Positions 12,185 to 23,499 of a stretch of 64,000 nt of DNA are shown here, in pieces. The notes beneath the pieces were generated by a model, which saw only the letters and a list, made by a program, of their open reading frames with translations, was not told where the DNA came from and did not search any database. The translations under genes were made by a program, and so were the position numbers. Numbering within the stretch: the stretch's first letter is position 1; the number at the start of each line of letters is the position of its first letter. The stretch is from Membranipora membranacea (lineage: Eukaryota > Bryozoa > Gymnolaemata > Cheilostomatida > Membraniporidae): positions 6,701,001 through 6,765,000 of the forward strand of contig OU612066.1 of NCBI GenBank assembly GCA_914767715.1, given 5' to 3'.

Positions 12185-12815
12185 ACATGTAAAAGAAAAC
12201 AAAAGTAACGCATTCCAGTAACACTTGCAGCCCTTGATACGTATTCATGCAAAGGAGAACACACCTGACCTCGATCATTATTTGGTTCACAAGTTCTGAA
12301 GGTTGTTACTGGGTTGTCAATCAATGCCAATATAAATTATTTTAGCTAGATTCAATTACTGACATAGAGTTATTTGACAGACATACTGAATTTTCTTCAC
12401 AAATAGCCACGCTGAGTTTTTTACCACTGAACCATAAACTCATATTGAAGATTGCAGGGTTGCGGCTATATCAAAAGTTTCCAATATTGGTGTATATCAA
12501 CTTATCAACATATGCTGATCCAAATCACGATGTAAAACCAAGCAAAGAAGAAGAATAATCGAATTCAAAGTGTTTTTCTATTAAATTCGTAAAAAGTTAT
12601 ATAGCTAACATGAATGATAATTTAGCAAGACCATTGCTAATCTTGGCTAATCTTGATCATCATTTTCGTCATCTGACCGGCTTTGCTAACTTTCTTACCA
12701 AAACGTTGCAATGGTGTTAAATATTTTGCAGTGAATGGTAGCATTTATCAGAAATGGGTCATATCTGGAGATCAGTTTACAAAACTGGTTTAAATAGTTG
12801 ATGGTAAAGAAGTAA
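12185..12815 (+). repeat. Downstream flank of U4 unit B (duplicated at 18263-18930)
   Basis: Non-coding sequence clearly related to the segment after the truncated U4 copy near 18.2 kb. For example, TTCTGAAGGTTGTTACTGGG occurs in both. No gene or RNA is seen in it. It runs directly into the next repeat-unit flank at about 12820. Confidence 0.65.
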
Positions 12816-13569
12816 AAGGCACTATCAAAGCTAACAATATGGGAAGATACAATTTGAAAATACAAATCTACAATATTCAGCAAGCAACTCGGCTAACTTC
12901 TTGCTGTGATGCTGGGACAGAAACAAGAAAATAGGTTTCCAGGAGTTGTCATATCATGTCAACTTGACAAACAACTCCCATGTTGATATCTGGTATAGTA
13001 GAAAGAGTTATTGTAACTACTAGAATCAAGTAAATTCTAAATTAGTTTTGTGTTCCATCATTGGTTTCCCTCAGTTTCTATATATAACCCAACAGACTTC
13101 TGTGTGTAGTTTCAATATTTTCAAATCATCTATTGAGGCATGTCTAGTTTATAACATATGGATATGATTGAGAATGCTTAAATATCTGACAAGATGATAC
13201 CATAATTCTTTCGCCGAACCATAAGGGAAGTGCTAAACTGCACTGCACTGCACAATTAAATATTATGCAGATATCTTATCAACCACACTGTGAACAATGA
13301 ATGACCTTGTAAATAGACTGTATGGACCACTGAAAATATTATACTGCGCCGCCACTGTACTAAAGCTGCACAGATATACATGAAGGCAGCAAGAACCTTG
13401 AGCAATATCAAAAGTACAGTTAATTGTCATGTCTGGCGCATTAGTAAGAAAACTATCACCTATTAATCTATACAAATTCATAACCTGGAATTAAAATAAT
13501 TAAACGCAATTATAACTTAATTATACATAATTATTTTAATGACAGGTTTGACAGATGCTAGGCAAACTT

Positions 13570-13596
13570 GGAAATTCCACTTAATGCATTCTGGGA
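13570..13596 (+). promoter_or_regulatory. Distal element of the interrupted U4 unit C
   Basis: GGAAATTCCACTTAATGCAT then TCTGGGA, the same ZNF143-like block as upstream of the other U4 copies. Its U4 lies 4.6 kb away at 18152 because a LINE separates them. A PSE-position remnant (TTCTGTTAG) remains at about 13776. Confidence 0.5.
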
Positions 13597-13913
13597 GGAT
13601 CGTTATGTTGACAGTAACAAGGTGAAAAATAATAAATCTATCTAATCTGTTACACTGAATTTTCAACATTCTCAACAACAACTTTCGAATATTCATAAAT
13701 ATGTAACCACAAATACACGATTCTGTTCTTCCTACACACAAAACAAATTGCATTTGATCGACACAATCTACCTTAATTCTGTTAGTCAGTTTTATTGATC
13801 AGACCAGTTTGTCGGAATTCCTTGCCAATGCTCCTGTTGAGTGGAATATTCGGTCAGAGCTCAAGTAGGAGCTGCTTCTAACTATTTCCCCTCAGTTTGG
13901 TGAGGGTCACTCT

Positions 13914-14639
13914 TTGGTCCCTGATGAGGCTATGTGGGCAGCTGTGTCCACATACGGCAAAGTTTTAAAGGGTAGGCAGATGAGGTTCAAAGAGTTCTCT
14001 ACCATTGAGAATGGTGTGAGACAATTTGTCATAGAGCCCAAGAAGGGGTTAATAACTCCAGGGTCGGTCAGGTTTGACAAATCAGTGTTCAGGATCGCGT
14101 ATCGAGACCAGGTCAGAACTTGCTTTAAGTGGCAATCCACAGCCCATATCGCTAGGGACTGTCATAGCTATGACTTTTGTGATCTTTTGGACAAAGACAG
14201 TACAGTCGCTTTAAACAAATCATGGACCAAAAAAGAATCAAGTAAACAAAAGCTTCCGGCCATAGGCCATATGACACCTTTAAACAGGAACTATTTCGAT
14301 TCTAACCCTAACTCAAAATCTAAAGCTAACTCTAGTCCTAACCCACAACCAGCAGAGTCGAGACCAGATTCACTACCCGAACCCAACGTATGGGCGAGCC
14401 TGGCAGCCGCCAGCTCCACCTCCCAGTCCCAGTCGATTGAGTCCACCCAGGCAGCAGGGACAGAGGAAGTTATCCTCTCTTCTGATGAGTCTTTCGAAAA
14501 TGATTCTTTGCAGTTTGACATAGATAGCGATAACATCACTAACAACAATGCCAAAAGGACATCCTCTGTTCTGGATGGGGAGGGGGAAAAGGGGGTCACG
14601 GAACTAAAGAAAAAGCCAAACGCGGCGACAGATGACTGA
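13914..14639 (+). pseudogene. LINE ORF1 remnant with damaged zinc knuckle
   Basis: An open frame of 241 residues. The N-terminal half resembles the nucleic-acid-binding ORF1 of L1/Tx1 elements. It ends in a CCHC knuckle (CFKWQSTAHIARDC) in which the second Cys is Trp. A Ser/Pro/Asn-rich tail follows. The true start probably lies upstream, but the frame is blocked by a stop near 13868. The antisense open frame at 14291-14659 is a shadow of this region. Confidence 0.7.
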
Positions 14640-14766
14640 ATTTTTTTTTCCCGGTCCACCCTCCACTTAAAATACCCCTCAGAGCTCCCTCTTTTTTTTC
14701 TGGAGGTTTCTCCTCAGCCTTCTTTAAAGCTTTCATAAACTAAACAACTCCTTCTTCAATCCATAT

Positions 14767-15210
14767 ATGGCCGAGGTACTTAGAGTATCTTCTTTAAACG
14801 TCCGAGGCATAGCAGGTAGACTTTTCTTTTGACAACAAACAAATCAGAGTTATCTGTGTTTACGCACCAAATATACCAGCGGACAGGAAGATTTTTGTTT
14901 CAACTACACTTCCACCTTTTTTTTCTTTGCCAAAATGAATATCATTGCTGGGGATATGAATTGCGTGAGCTCAATTCATTACGACACCTTGGCTCATACC
15001 AGAGGAGAGGTCCTGGTAGGCTCTTCTGAGTTAGAATCACTATATACATCTTTCGGTTGCTCTGATCCATACAGAAGACCACCAGGAGCTTTAAAAAACG
15101 AATTTACCTGGTTTTCGGGTAGTGCTGCGTCAGCGTCAGCGTCAGATTGTGCATTTTCTATTGCATCTGATTTTTTCCATATTCCGATCATAAGATTCTA
15201 CACTGTTTGA
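14767..15210 (+). pseudogene. LINE endonuclease remnant
   Basis: Starts with MAEVLRVSSLNVRGIAG (the LNVRG opening of apurinic-like endonucleases) and is soon interrupted. The frame resumes at 14935 with NIIAGDMNCV, which matches the catalytic GDxN block, and continues to about 15170. At least one frameshift lies between the two parts, so no functional enzyme is made. Confidence 0.75.
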
Positions 15211-15998
15211 TAAAGTTCAATACAAGCTTAATTGCCCATGGTAAATCCTTTTGGAAACTTAATAATTTAATACTACAAGATGACGTTTACATTAACTTAA
15301 TTAAAAACCTAATAGAGGATTGCAGATCACTACGCCTCACTTTTAAAACAGTCGGCAATGGTGGGACGACATTAAAGAGAGAATTAAAAAGGTAACAATT
15401 AAACACAGCGCTTAGAAATAGAAACCGATCTGAACGAAATAATACACCTTAAAAGAGAACTTGAAGAACTTTATGACAAGAAATTAAAATCTTTTTTTGT
15501 AAGATCCAGGGTAGAGGCAGACTTGCATGACGAAAAGTGCTCCTCTTTTTTCTACGAGAGACTTAAAGAAAGACAAGTTTAAAAAAGATATTAAAAAAAT
15601 AACCGATCCGCATACCAATCTAAACTTCACAGATAATACCAATATAACCAGAGTTTTTGAATCTTTCTATAAAGATTTAAACAATGCAATCCACATTTTC
15701 AAACTCTGATCCTGCACCGAGTGTCACCTAAAGGGCAGGAAAACAACGAGTTTGTTATAAATAGGGAACGCTAAAACACATAGTCTCGTCAATGAAAAAT
15801 AACAAAACTCCAGGCATGGATGGTCTAATGGCGGAATTTTACAAAAAAAATTTTGATGACATTCAGGACATATTAATTGAAGTCTATACTGAATATTGAT
15901 ACTTGTCTATACTGAAATAGTTAGACTGTTATCAGTATACTGAATACTGATATCTTGTCTATACTGAAATAAACACCGAAAATACAGTTCCTAAGTCC

Positions 15999-17850
15999 AT
16001 GACGAAGGCCACTTTGAAAAAATCAAACTGTAAAACACTATCAGATTATAGACCGATCCCACTATTAAACATTGATTATAAAATCCTCACCAAATACCTG
16101 AACAAAGTATATTTTTCTGAATTCCTAAAATCTAATATTTCATCAGAGCAGCTTTGCGCAGTGCCTGACAGGAACATTCATAATTCATAAGGGATGTCAT
16201 CACCTTCTGCAAAAATAAAAACCGAGCTGGGATCCTTATGTCTCTAGACCAGAAGAAAGCCTTTGATCTAGTAGACAGGGACTTTCTTTTCAGGGTCATG
16301 GAGGGCTTCAACTTCAATGCTGAAGTCCTCAAGGTGGTTAGAACACTTTACGAGAATACTACCACCTCTGTCCAAATAAATGGCCACCTTTCTGAAGACA
16401 TTGAACTACAGAGAGGGGTAAGACAAGGGTGCCCACTTTCACCATCTCTGTACGTTATTTATGTAGAGTCTTTTCTTTTATATATACACAGCCAAGCTGC
16501 TTTCAGGGGTATCTCTTCAACCATAAACAATGTAGCTAAAGTTACCGCCTATGCAGACGATCTTCTGTTTTTTTGCCAAGATAACGCCGATGTAGAATAT
16601 ATTTTTTCCTTTTTTTGATCACATCTGGCAGGCTACAGGCAGCGAGTTAAATAGAGCCAAAACTCAGCTTTTGGCTTTGGGTACAGCGGAACTAACCAAC
16701 GAGTACGCTGTCTATGAAACAAAATTGTGTGGAATCATTTTTAAAGATACCGACAGCCAAGAAATGGAAAGAATAAATATGTTAGAATGCATCCGAAAAT
16801 TAAAAAGAAAAATAAACTTCTTTCAGACTATTCCCTTTACTATCAAAGGGAAAGTCATAATAGTTAATACAATATTGTACCCAATAATATTTTACATGGC
16901 ACACACCTTTTTACCCAGTGCAATACACACAGCTCTCATGAAAAAGCTCGCCTTTTCCCTGATCTACGGAGAAGGGAAAACAGAATTAATTAAAAGACAA
17001 TTCGTAGAGCTGGCAAAAGAAAAAGGAGGCATGGGCTTATATGAACTAAAATCCTACTGTGAGGCAACTTACCTTCAGGATAACCTATGCCTACCTGTAC
17101 AAGAGTCCTTTGAACACCAAAGACTCGACCTTTTTTTGTATTTTTTTTCTTTCTGAACAAGAACTCTGTTTCCACATACATATACTAAAAACAGTGCACA
17201 CTGCTTCAAACTTCTAGACCAATATAAAAAAGCACAAACAGTACTAATAGACGAAAAACTTAAAGACATTCTTAAAATAAGCCTTGTGTCGAACAACCAG
17301 GAGAGGGCGATCTCTTACCAATTAAAATTCATACAAACCAAGAGTTAAGTGAGATTGAGAAAACCAGATTGATTAAGATATGGAACAATTATAAAGTGTC
17401 ATCACAAAACTCCAGCTTTATGTGGAAGACAGCCATGAATGGCATAATAAATGGAGCCACCCTTTTAAAATGGAAAATACAAGGAGTGATAACAACTTGT
17501 AAATTTTGCATAAAACCAGAAACAGAGACATAAGAACATGTATTTGCATCATGCAGTTCCCTTCAGGAGACAAGAAATAAAATGCTAGAATCTGTTAAAA
17601 AGCTGGGAACACATATTAATACGGATAAAAACAACAAACAAATCCTTTTCTGCTTAGGTTTGACCCCTAACGACGAGGGAAACACCATCAATATAAGAAT
17701 GTGCTTGAATATGTGGCAGAGTGCAATAGGAAGATAGGGAACAGCAGGCATGAAATAGTTTTTGAGAAGGCGGATAGGGAAAATAAGATAATTGAAATAG
17801 AAAGGAAAATAAAAGCGTTTAGTGACTTCTACTACAACGAGAGAATAGTC
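15999..17850 (+). pseudogene. LINE reverse transcriptase and C-terminal remnant
   Basis: Fragments in several frames. 15999-16190 carries the DYRPIPLLN block. 16238-16618 carries QKKAFDLVDRDFL, RGVRQGCPLSPSLY and the AYADD catalytic motif. 16671-17156 and scattered pieces to about 17850 match the thumb and C-terminal region, including a Cys-rich piece near 17500-17550. Frame changes at about 16195, 16620 and 17157 disable it. Confidence 0.85.
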
Positions 17851-18151
17851 CAAGAAAGTAGCTTAAAATGTAAGGGCAGGTGAGGTTGATAGAGGAGTAG
17901 CCTGTCCTGGTGACAGTAGTTGAGTACGCAGTACAACTCATGCCTTAAGCAAGTCACCGAAGACCTCTGCTCTTTTTTAGTCTTTTTTTCAGCAGCCACA
18001 ATTTTTTTCTTTTTCAATGGCTAAGCAGAGGTAGTTTATTAGAGAATTTTTACCATCATAAAAAACCACATCCTAAGATAAAAACTAGTTTCTAAAGATA
18101 CAGTACAGATAAGTTAAATTTTTTTTCGTTCGAGTTCCTCTAATAAACAGG

Positions 18152-18262
18152 ATAGCCAGAGACATGGTAATTGCTAGTTGAAAACTTATACCAATACCCT
18201 GCACTGACGACGTGAAATACCGTCGGCACGTGCAATTTATGGAGGCTCTTACGGGGAGCTGA
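18152..18262 (+). pseudogene. U4: Truncated U4 snRNA copy split by the LINE
   Basis: From ATTGCTAGTTGAAAAC onward this is U4-like through the central stem and Sm site to the 3' hairpin. The first part is reduced to ATAGCCAGAGACATGGTA, so the 5' U6-pairing region and most of the kink-turn stem-loop are lost. The 3' hairpin is also imperfect (GGCTCTTACGGGGAGCT). It cannot make functional U4. Confidence 0.85.
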
Positions 18263-19550
18263 ATTTGTAAAATAAAATAAAAGGATACATTCCAGTACCA
18301 TTTGCAGCCTTCGATACATGCATAAGGAGACCACACTTCTCCTCGATCAAGCATAGGCCTAGTTATGTAGGGTTTCTGGATTGCATTCCACATCAATATT
18401 TGGTCCACAAGTTCTGAAGGTTGTTACTGGGTTGTCATTTTATATTAATATGAAAGCTAAAAGATTTTAGCTATATTCTACTACTGATACAGTGTTATAT
18501 CACTGACTCACTGTATTTTTCTTCACAAATGGCAATACTGAGTATTTCACCACTGATCCATAAATTCATGTTAAATATTGCAGGATTGCGGCTTTATCAA
18601 AGCTTCGCAATATTGGTGTATATCAACACTGTTTGCTGATCCAAATCATAATGTAAAACCAATCAAAGAAGAAAAATAATCAAATTCAAAGACTTTTTTC
18701 TATTTAGCTTATAAAAATTATATAGTTAACATGGATGATGATCAGCAAGTTCATTGCTAATCTCGGCTAATATTGTTTATCATTCAAATCATCTGAGCGA
18801 CTTAGCTAAATTTCCTGTTTATTCAATTTTGTGAAACATTTTGCTGTGAATGGTAGGATTTATCTGAAGAGGTGATATATAACTGGAGATCAGTCCATGA
18901 AACTATTTCAAATACAAGCAAAAAGGACTTAAAAAAATTATCGTTTAATTGTCGTTTGACATTCTTCTAGTGCAGACAGGTAACCTTTCCTTAAAATATA
19001 GGAGATCTTAGCCTCTGGTATTTGATTCTATCACAGACTGCATGATTCAGACCTGACCCTAAAATAATGCAAGCCCTGGAACGAGATGACATTTGTATTA
19101 CAATCATTGACATTAATTATTGCCCAGTAGGAGTTTTTAAGGCATCAAAACACGCTGCAAGCGCAGTTGCCATAATTATTTATATTTACAAGAATAAATT
19201 GCATCAGTAAGTGATTTAGATGACCCATATCTGATGATCTTAGATTGATTTCATAATATTTTTCATATACCTGTTGAGAAAACAAGTTCAAATGCCGCAG
19301 CTGTCACAGTTATGTTGAAATCACATGGGAGTTAGAGAGTAATTATGATAATAATATAAAAATCAGCCAAACAGCAGAAATATGGAGGAAATATTTTCTG
19401 ACACAATGGTACTAAAACAATTGACATAAATTTATCACTTTCTAGGAGGCACAAAGCTAAAATACAAAAAAAAAACATTGGCATAAAAATACTGGGATGC
19501 TTTCATAAGCATGTATATTGTTCTAGATAAATGAAAATGAAGTTTCACAT
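18263..19550 (+). repeat. Downstream flank of U4 unit C, then unique AT-rich DNA
   Basis: 18263-18930 repeats 12185-12815, and 18950-19080 repeats 10855-10980. From about 19100 to 19550 nothing coding is recognised. This part should contain the 3' end of the minus-strand gene that stops at 19551. Confidence 0.6.
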
Positions 19551-21123
19551 CTATTTCTTCTTCTTAAAAATATCAACTATCCGCCTGACAACTTCTTGTG
19601 AATTGACAGTTGATTTATTTTTTTTCCGAGACTCTGACGGTAACTGCGCCAAGATATCTCCTTCGCTTCTGAATTTCTTCCGCTGTAAGTTTGTACTCGG
19701 GGAGGATGATGGGGATTCTTCTCCTTTCCATGCTGAAAACAACCCACAAACAGTGTAGATAATGTGTAAGCCATTGAGCAGAAAAACTTGAAAAGCAAAC
19801 ATGGCAGCGGGTTTCACATGCAGGTATTTAGTATTTAGTATTTAGAGTCTTGTTATCTGCATTCATGGATTAGATCAGTCATAATTGGTTGTCCTAATTC
19901 CACTGACCTCATAAAGGTAAGTCTCTTCTATTATTTACTTACATTTCAGACTGTGAAGAGATCCACGCTGCTTCATGAGATGGGTTTTTTTTAATTTAAG
20001 ATTGGTCTTTGGGGAAGTAGGCGTACTGGAACACGGGCTTTGCTGATAGTGTGAAAGGTCAAACTGTTCCTCTGGAAAATGAGATATGATAAATGATTTA
20101 TACTGATTGAAAACAGCGTGAACATGCAAAAATGGCTGTAGCTCAAAAATCTATTTCTAATACCATAAAGCCACAATTTAATACCACCGGATGTTTCGCA
20201 TCTTCTGGAGACTTTTAACTGCTTTGGCTTTGTTTCCAATAGACCTCCACACAAAGATTATTATAAATATAACACTTCGCATGGGACACAGTATGAGTCT
20301 ATCTCACGTTTTTGTTGCCACAGGCTGATTCGCAAAAGATTATGAAAACTGAGGTTTTACTTGATAGTGTCTAAACACGCTTCACCTATTGGAAATTGGT
20401 GCACAGCTTTATGTCCATTGTGTCCAGCTGGTATTTGGTATGTAATATTAAGTCAAATCGTAATGCACACTCCTTCAAAATCTCAAAAAATGGTACTGAT
20501 AATGGAACTTTTTGAATGATATTGCAACCTACACATTCAATCTAGATAATGACTAGATTTTCATATCATACTTACGAGTGAGTGTTGGCCTGTGTGTACT
20601 CTTTGTTCTTGGAGTTACAAAAGTTCTGCTCTGCTGTGCTGCAGGGTGTTTAACGCCATCTTTACCTTTCCCCATGATCTGTTTTGCTATTATATCATGA
20701 AGCCTTTGTTTGGCTCGCTCACCTTTCAGAAAGGTCTTTTCCATAACACCTAATACAAAATATCATAACAGGTATGGATGGTAAGGAAGGTAAAGGAAGG
20801 TAAATTACATGAGCATAAAATTTTGCCTCTTTGCACACAACTTTACTCAGTTTGCTTATGAACTCTCTTGTTAGCCACCTTAAACTGGAGGTAGCTATCT
20901 AAACTAAAGTCTTTCTCAGATTACTTACTCCTCTAGGGTAGCAATTCAAAGATAAGTAACCACACTTTATCAAAATAATGCCGGGATGGTTATGATTGTG
21001 CTTAATAAAGACAAAGATGTGATGATTACCTGCTCCATTGGTAGAGTTAGCAGTTAGGCTTTGCGTTAATCTCCGAGCGCTCCTGGCTGAAACACCCCAT
21101 GTACATGTTTCACTACCCATCAT
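19551..21123 (-). CDS. Unknown basic 192-residue protein, four exons
   Basis: Exons on the minus strand: 21123-21030, 20749-20576, 20071-19943, 19732-19551. All have canonical donors and acceptors (GTAATC, GTAAGT, GTAAGT; TTAG, CCAG, TCAG) and compatible phase-1 junctions, giving 579 coding bases. The protein starts MMGSETCTWG and contains Ser/Arg-rich and Lys-rich stretches, an SP/TP-rich middle (SSTPTSPKTN, SPSSSPST) and a C-terminal segment VVRRIVDIFKKKK that could be a short basic amphipathic helix. There is no signal peptide or membrane segment. The composition suggests a nuclear or phosphorylated disordered protein, but I recognise no family. The coherent splicing is the main evidence that it is real. 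Confidence 0.7.
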
Positions 21124-21640
21124 TCAAAATAATTCAAGTTTGATAACTTGCAAGATTTGATTCAAATACAATAATTGTAGAGAGCTTGCAGTTCTCTCAT
21201 CATACGCTACGCATGACAGAAAAACTACTGGTACTTCATTGTAAACTTTTGCTGGGTTAGCTTCATGCATACATTATTGACGCAGATTCAAAGCAAAGCA
21301 TCAAATCTCAAATGTCATATTATTTCTGTTATTTATCAAGAATCATAATGCCCTAGATCTAGCTTAAGGTTATATGACAGTTCTACTGCATGTTGTTTAC
21401 CAGCCAAGCTCTTCCGCCAACACATTTTAAGGTTATTGGCAGTAGCTCACGAGGATATAAATCTTACATGCAGGGTGCTACTTTACCTACAATTAAAATG
21501 GCGCACATTTTCAGCGTTACTTACACAACAAAAATCTATCCGAAGGCAAAAAAAGGTCATCAGTCTCTAATTTTGAATCAAACATATTCCTTGGTGACCT
21601 TTAATACATGAGACCATAGTGACCAGCCTTTTCGTTGTTT
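21124..21640. other. Upstream region of the minus-strand gene; no gene seen
   Basis: Contains the presumed promoter of the four-exon gene. No TATA box or recognisable RNA was identified. Short open frames here have no supporting features. Confidence 0.4.
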
Positions 21641-21849
21641 CATAAGAGTTACTGGCGAAGTTCTTCGTCTTCCTCTTTAGGAAATCCTAAAAGAATTGCA
21701 TCCTGGGAACGTGAACTGATTATCAATTGGAAATTATACTCATGGCTGATTTATTAGTCCAGCAACCTTACCCACCATAATTAAAAGAGAACTAATTATA
21801 ATAATTGTTATAATTATTGTGGTTCCAATTACTTCTAAATACCATAAAT

Positions 21850-21877
21850 GGGAAATCCACAATTTTGCATCCTGTGA
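21850..21877 (+). promoter_or_regulatory. Distal sequence element of U4 copy 2
   Basis: GGGAAATCCACAATTTTGCAT followed by CCTGTGA, at -259 to -232 of the U4 at 22109. A related block, GGAAATCC...TTGCATCCTGGGA, occurs again at about 21679-21712 and may be a second distal element or a relic of another unit. Confidence 0.6.
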
Positions 21878-22040
21878 GATTTGACTAGTTTTGCATTTGG
21901 AAACTATTTCAAAATACATTGCTGAGGTGATACTCTAGTTTTTTTTTTCGATCTGGTGATTGCCTTCAATTTTACTAACACAACTAGGCATTGTAAGATA
22001 ATAAAATAAATTACCTTTGTAACCTTGGACAGCTTTAAAA

Positions 22041-22061
22041 TTGTTGAACACACTCACCAAC
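22041..22061 (+). promoter_or_regulatory. Proximal sequence element (PSE-like) of U4 copy 2
   Basis: The 21-bp block beginning TTGTTGAACACACTCACCAA lies at -68 to -48. It is identical, at identical spacing, upstream of the U4 at 23355, while the surrounding sequence differs. Position and conservation match the PSE bound by SNAPc in animal snRNA genes. Confidence 0.75.
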
Positions 22062-22108
22062 AAGGAATTTTCTTTTGGTGGGATCATATTATAGTATGGT
22101 TACTAATT

Positions 22109-22253
22109 ATCTTTGCGCAGCGGCGGTACCATAGCCAGTGACGTTTATCGGAGGTGTGGTTATTGCTAGTTGAAAACTTACACCAATACCCTGCACTGAC
22201 GACGTGAAATACCGTCGGCACGTGCAATTTATGGAGGCTCCTACGGGAGCTGA
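22109..22253 (+). ncRNA. U4: U4 spliceosomal snRNA, copy 2
   Basis: 145 nt, nearly identical to copy 3. It has all U4 parts: the 5' TTTGCGCAG, the kink-turn stem-loop, the central stem-loop with CGACG/CGTCG pairing, the Sm site AATTTATGG and a 3' hairpin with a TACG tetraloop. With both a conserved PSE and a distal element upstream, this is a good candidate for an active gene. Confidence 0.95.
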
Positions 22254-23040
22254 AAATTCCAACCAATCTATAAACAATTCTCCATGTGCCAGTCTCAATC
22301 TTGACACTGTTAGTAACGTAGATTGAGACCGGTCAGTAACCGTAATCAACTTATCGAGGAGATGACTGCTTTCTATGCAGTGTTACGAAACTTCACAGTA
22401 TAAAATTTGTTTTGTTTCAACTCATGTAACTGAAGTATATCAATGAAAGTCATTGTAACTAAGGATTATTTTGTTTTGTACTGATTCACCTTATCTAAAA
22501 TGAAACAGAAGGCAAAGGTATTCAGGACTGGTATACTATGTCATATTATTGTCATAAGTTACCTCTACTCCTACTCAGCTGTCCACTTTTATTCCATGAG
22601 GGCACAACTTCCATTTGTGGTTATCACTCAAAATAATAATAATAATAAGTAATGCCCTGGAGGATGACGATATTAGCATATATGAATATAGCAATCTTAC
22701 ACAAAACTTTTGAATGACGTGGTTTGAAATATGAACATTGACCAGTTTTGAATTGATTTATGTCAATTTTTGAGTGTTCCGCCATTCTAATGAAAAGGCA
22801 AAGGCAAATTATAAAATCCAGAGAACATTTTCTTCCTGAACATTAATTTATCAAGGTCCTAAACCAAAATACATTAAGTGGTTTTTAGCTGTTATTTACA
22901 ATACTTAAAGAAGGTATTAAATGAAGATAAAACTCAATTCACTCTGGAAACTCCAATATAAATCTGGTAGAAAATTCTTTTTTCAGAATCCAAATGATGA
23001 AGTCAATGCTAGAGTATTCACTTAGCTTCATTGATTCAAC
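22254..23040. other. Spacer between U4 copies 2 and 3
   Basis: No gene or RNA is recognised. A short (AAT)n run lies near 22635. An antisense open frame over U4 and this spacer (22107-22349) is an accident of U4 lacking stops on that strand. Confidence 0.5.
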
Positions 23041-23097
23041 ACAATTCCTAACCACTGGTGCATTCACCAGTGACAATTATTTATAATTACCTCATTT

Positions 23098-23126
23098 GGG
23101 AAATCCACAAACTTGCATCCTGGGTA
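23098..23126 (+). promoter_or_regulatory. Distal sequence element of U4 copy 3
   Basis: GGGAAATCCACAAACTTGCA then TCCTGGGTA, at -257 to -229 of the U4 at 23355. It is the counterpart of the blocks before the other U4 copies and carries the CCCAGGATGCA form of the ZNF143-like core on the minus strand. Confidence 0.6.
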
Positions 23127-23286
23127 ATACTGTAACTAGTTTGCCATACGTAAGAACTATTCCTAAATATATGGCCAAGATATCACATTGAATGACTTTT
23201 CAAACTGGTCAGTCATCGACCTCGCCCACATAGCAAAATATGGTCAGATAATGACATAACCAAAATGATCTTCAACATTCTTATAA

Positions 23287-23307
23287 TTGTTGAACACACT
23301 CACCAAC
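23287..23307 (+). promoter_or_regulatory. Proximal sequence element (PSE-like) of U4 copy 3
   Basis: Identical 21-bp block to 22041-22061, again at -68 to -48. The spacing to the RNA start is exactly conserved, as required for SNAPc-dependent start-site selection. Confidence 0.75.
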
Positions 23308-23354
23308 TTGTAAATTTCTTTGAGTAGGATGATAATATGTGTGTACACACAATT

Positions 23355-23499
23355 ATCTCTGCGCAGCGGCGGTACCATAGCCAGTGACGTTTATCGGAGG
23401 CGTGGTTATTGCTAGTTGAAAACTTATACCAATACCCTGCACTGACGACGTGAAATACCGTCGGCACGTGCAATTTATGGAGGCTCCTACGGGAGCTGA
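23355..23499 (+). ncRNA. U4: U4 spliceosomal snRNA, copy 3
   Basis: 145 nt. It differs from copy 2 at only a few positions, for example TCTCTGCGCAG in place of TCTTTGCGCAG at the 5' end and TATACC rather than TACACC after the GAAAAC block. The Sm site and 3' hairpin are intact and the promoter elements are present. The 5' substitution lies near the region that pairs with U6, so it could affect function slightly. Confidence 0.94.

Larger units (their letters stand above)
13786..18150 (+). mobile_element. Degenerate LINE (L1/Tx1-like) inserted into U4 unit C
   Basis: A non-LTR retrotransposon broken by several frameshifts and stops, in the order nucleic-acid-binding ORF1, endonuclease, reverse transcriptase, 3' region. 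The boundaries are inferred from where similarity to the intact U4 unit stops (after TTCTGTTAG near 13785) and resumes (near 18152). About 65 bp of the U4 unit, from below the PSE into the 5' part of U4, are missing at the junction. The organisation and the motif DYRPIPLLNIDYKILTKYLN suggest the L1/Tx1 group; the clade is an inference from motif resemblance. Confidence 0.85.

Noticed and set aside
14291-14659. 122-residue minus-strand frame
   Set aside because: Antisense of the Ser/Pro/Asn-rich part of LINE ORF1.
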